Shown piece after piece: positions 7,472 through 8,230 of a DNA stretch of 8,230 nucleotides (within the stretch, counting starts at the first letter, position 1; each line of letters opens with the position of its first letter). The stretch spans positions 1 to 8,230 of the forward strand of contig JAHFTI010000166.1 in NCBI GenBank assembly GCA_023265535.1. The letters run 5' to 3'. The translations under genes and the position numbers were made by a program. A model generated the notes under the pieces. The model made no database searches. It saw nothing but the letters and a program-made list of their open reading frames with translations, and was not told the DNA's origin. Source of the DNA: Opitutaceae bacterium (GTDB lineage Bacteria > Verrucomicrobiota > Verrucomicrobiia > Opitutales > Opitutaceae).

Positions 7472-8230
7472 CTATTTCGGTATCGACGCCGTCAATATCT
7501 CGGGACCGGCGGCGGTCACGAGCACGTCGTCCTCGATGCGCACGCCGCCGATGTGGCTGTGCTGGTCGACGAGCTCCCAGTTGACCTCCCTGCGGTGCCT
7601 GAGGCGCCGCGCCGAATCCTCGAGGAGCGGCGGAATGAAGTAGAGGCCCGGCTCGACGGTAACCAGGTAGCCTTCCTGCAGGGGAAGGTCCATGCGCAGG
7701 CTGCGCAGGCAGGGGCGGGGATCCTTGGTTCGGCCGGGCAGCATGCCGCTGCCATCGCGCACGCCGAGGCCCACGAGGTGGCCCAGTCCGTGCGGGAAGA
7801 AGAGGGAGTGGACCTCCTGCTCCACCAGCGACTCCGCCTTGCCGCGCAGCAGGCCCAGTTCGACCAGCCCCGCCGTCATCTCGACCGCGCAGGTCAGGTG
7901 CAGCTCCTTCCATTCGGCGCCGACCACGCAGCGTGCGATGGCCTTGCGCTGCGCGTTGAGAACGACCTGGTAAAGGTCGCGCTGGAAGGCGCTCACGTTG
8001 CCCACCAGGAAGGTGCGTGTCACGTCGGCGGTGTAGCGCCCCACCTGTGCGCCCGAGTCGATGAGGACAAAGTCGCCGTCCGCCACGCGGCGCTGGCCCG
8101 GGCTGAAGTGGAGCACGGCTGAGTTGGAGCCTGTGCCGACGATCGTGCCAAAGCCGGGCTGGTTGGCTCCCTTGCGGAAGAACTCCGCCTCCAGCTCGAT
8201 CTGTAGTTCCCGTTCGGATACACCGGGGCG
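7472..8230 (-). CDS. M24-family Xaa-Pro peptidase (prolidase-like), N-terminus cut by the window edge
   Basis: This is the C-terminal 252 residues of a pita-bread metallopeptidase that cleaves peptides next to proline, probably in the cytoplasm. The full protein should be about 430-500 residues, so the N-terminal domain and start lie beyond the right edge. Counting from the first visible residue, all five metal ligands are present: Asp58 (LIDSGAQ), Asp69 (YTADVTRTF), His147 (FFPHGLGH), Glu193 (TVEPGLYF) and Glu233 (GGVRIEDD). His151 and His154-region residues of the HGLGHLVGLGVRD motif are also typical. The stretch CLRSLRM...LQEGYLVTVEPGLYFIPPLLE and the insert with RHRREVNWELVD resemble human-type prolidase (PEPD) more than the shorter E. 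coli PepP, so Xaa-Pro dipeptidase activity is the better guess, though aminopeptidase P remains possible. The stop is TAG at 7472. The symporter gene follows 146 bp downstream on the same strand. Confidence 0.93.
   Translation of the reverse strand, partial: RPGVSERELQIELEAEFFRKGANQPGFGTIVGTGSNSAVLHFSPGQRRVADGDFVLIDSGAQVGRYTADVTRTFLVGNVSAFQRDLYQVVLNAQRKAIARCVVGAEWKELHLTCAVEMTAGLVELGLLRGKAESLVEQEVHSLFFPHGLGHLVGLGVRDGSGMLPGRTKDPRPCLRSLRMDLPLQEGYLVTVEPGLYFIPPLLEDSARRLRHRREVNWELVDQHSHIGGVRIEDDVLVTAAGPEILTASIPK

Noticed and set aside
7326..7913. N-terminal extension of the symporter frame into the peptidase gene
   Set aside because: The added Arg/Gly/Pro-rich sequence overlaps the peptidase in another frame; SSS transporters begin close to the first membrane segment, as at 7325.

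Overview
This window comes from a GC-rich bacterial chromosome and holds six protein-coding genes, two of them cut by the window edges. The closest feel of the proteins (TypA, a vSGLT-like hexose symporter and a prolidase-like M24 peptidase, with weak or absent Shine-Dalgarno sequences) is Verrucomicrobiota, perhaps Opitutaceae. That is an inference from remembered sequence style and was not tested. I see no phage, transposon, CRISPR, tRNA or rRNA signal, and the content is housekeeping and nutrient metabolism.

Layout from left to right. 1-1513 (-) is an asparagine synthase (AsnB type), with its C-terminus lost off the left edge. 1570-1595 (-) is a strong intrinsic terminator. 1612-2154 (-) is a DJ-1/PfpI-family protein. 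2173-3090 (+) is an atypical NAD(P)-binding SDR/epimerase-like protein, the only plus-strand gene, transcribed divergently from the DJ-1 gene across an 18-bp gap. 3289-5145 (-) is the ribosome-associated GTPase TypA/BipA, with a near-perfect terminator at 3214-3243. 5391-7325 (-) is a sodium/solute symporter closely resembling the Vibrio Na+/galactose transporter, with its own terminator at 5325-5350. 7472-8230 (-) is the C-terminal part of an Xaa-Pro peptidase with all five metal ligands, whose N-terminus lies off the right edge.

The genes do not form one obvious pathway. Strong terminators separate the DJ-1 gene from asnB, the symporter from typA, and typA from the SDR gene, so these are mostly single-gene transcription units. 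The possible exception is the peptidase followed by the symporter (same strand, 146 bp apart, no convincing terminator between them).

I found no undescribed multi-gene system. The most notable items are: a perfect 12-bp inverted repeat that brackets the start of the SDR gene and sits just upstream of the DJ-1 gene; loss of the YxxxK catalytic motif in the SDR protein; an enlarged hydrophilic loop in a symporter that otherwise keeps nearly all known galactose-contacting residues; and several palindromes and G/C runs between genes.
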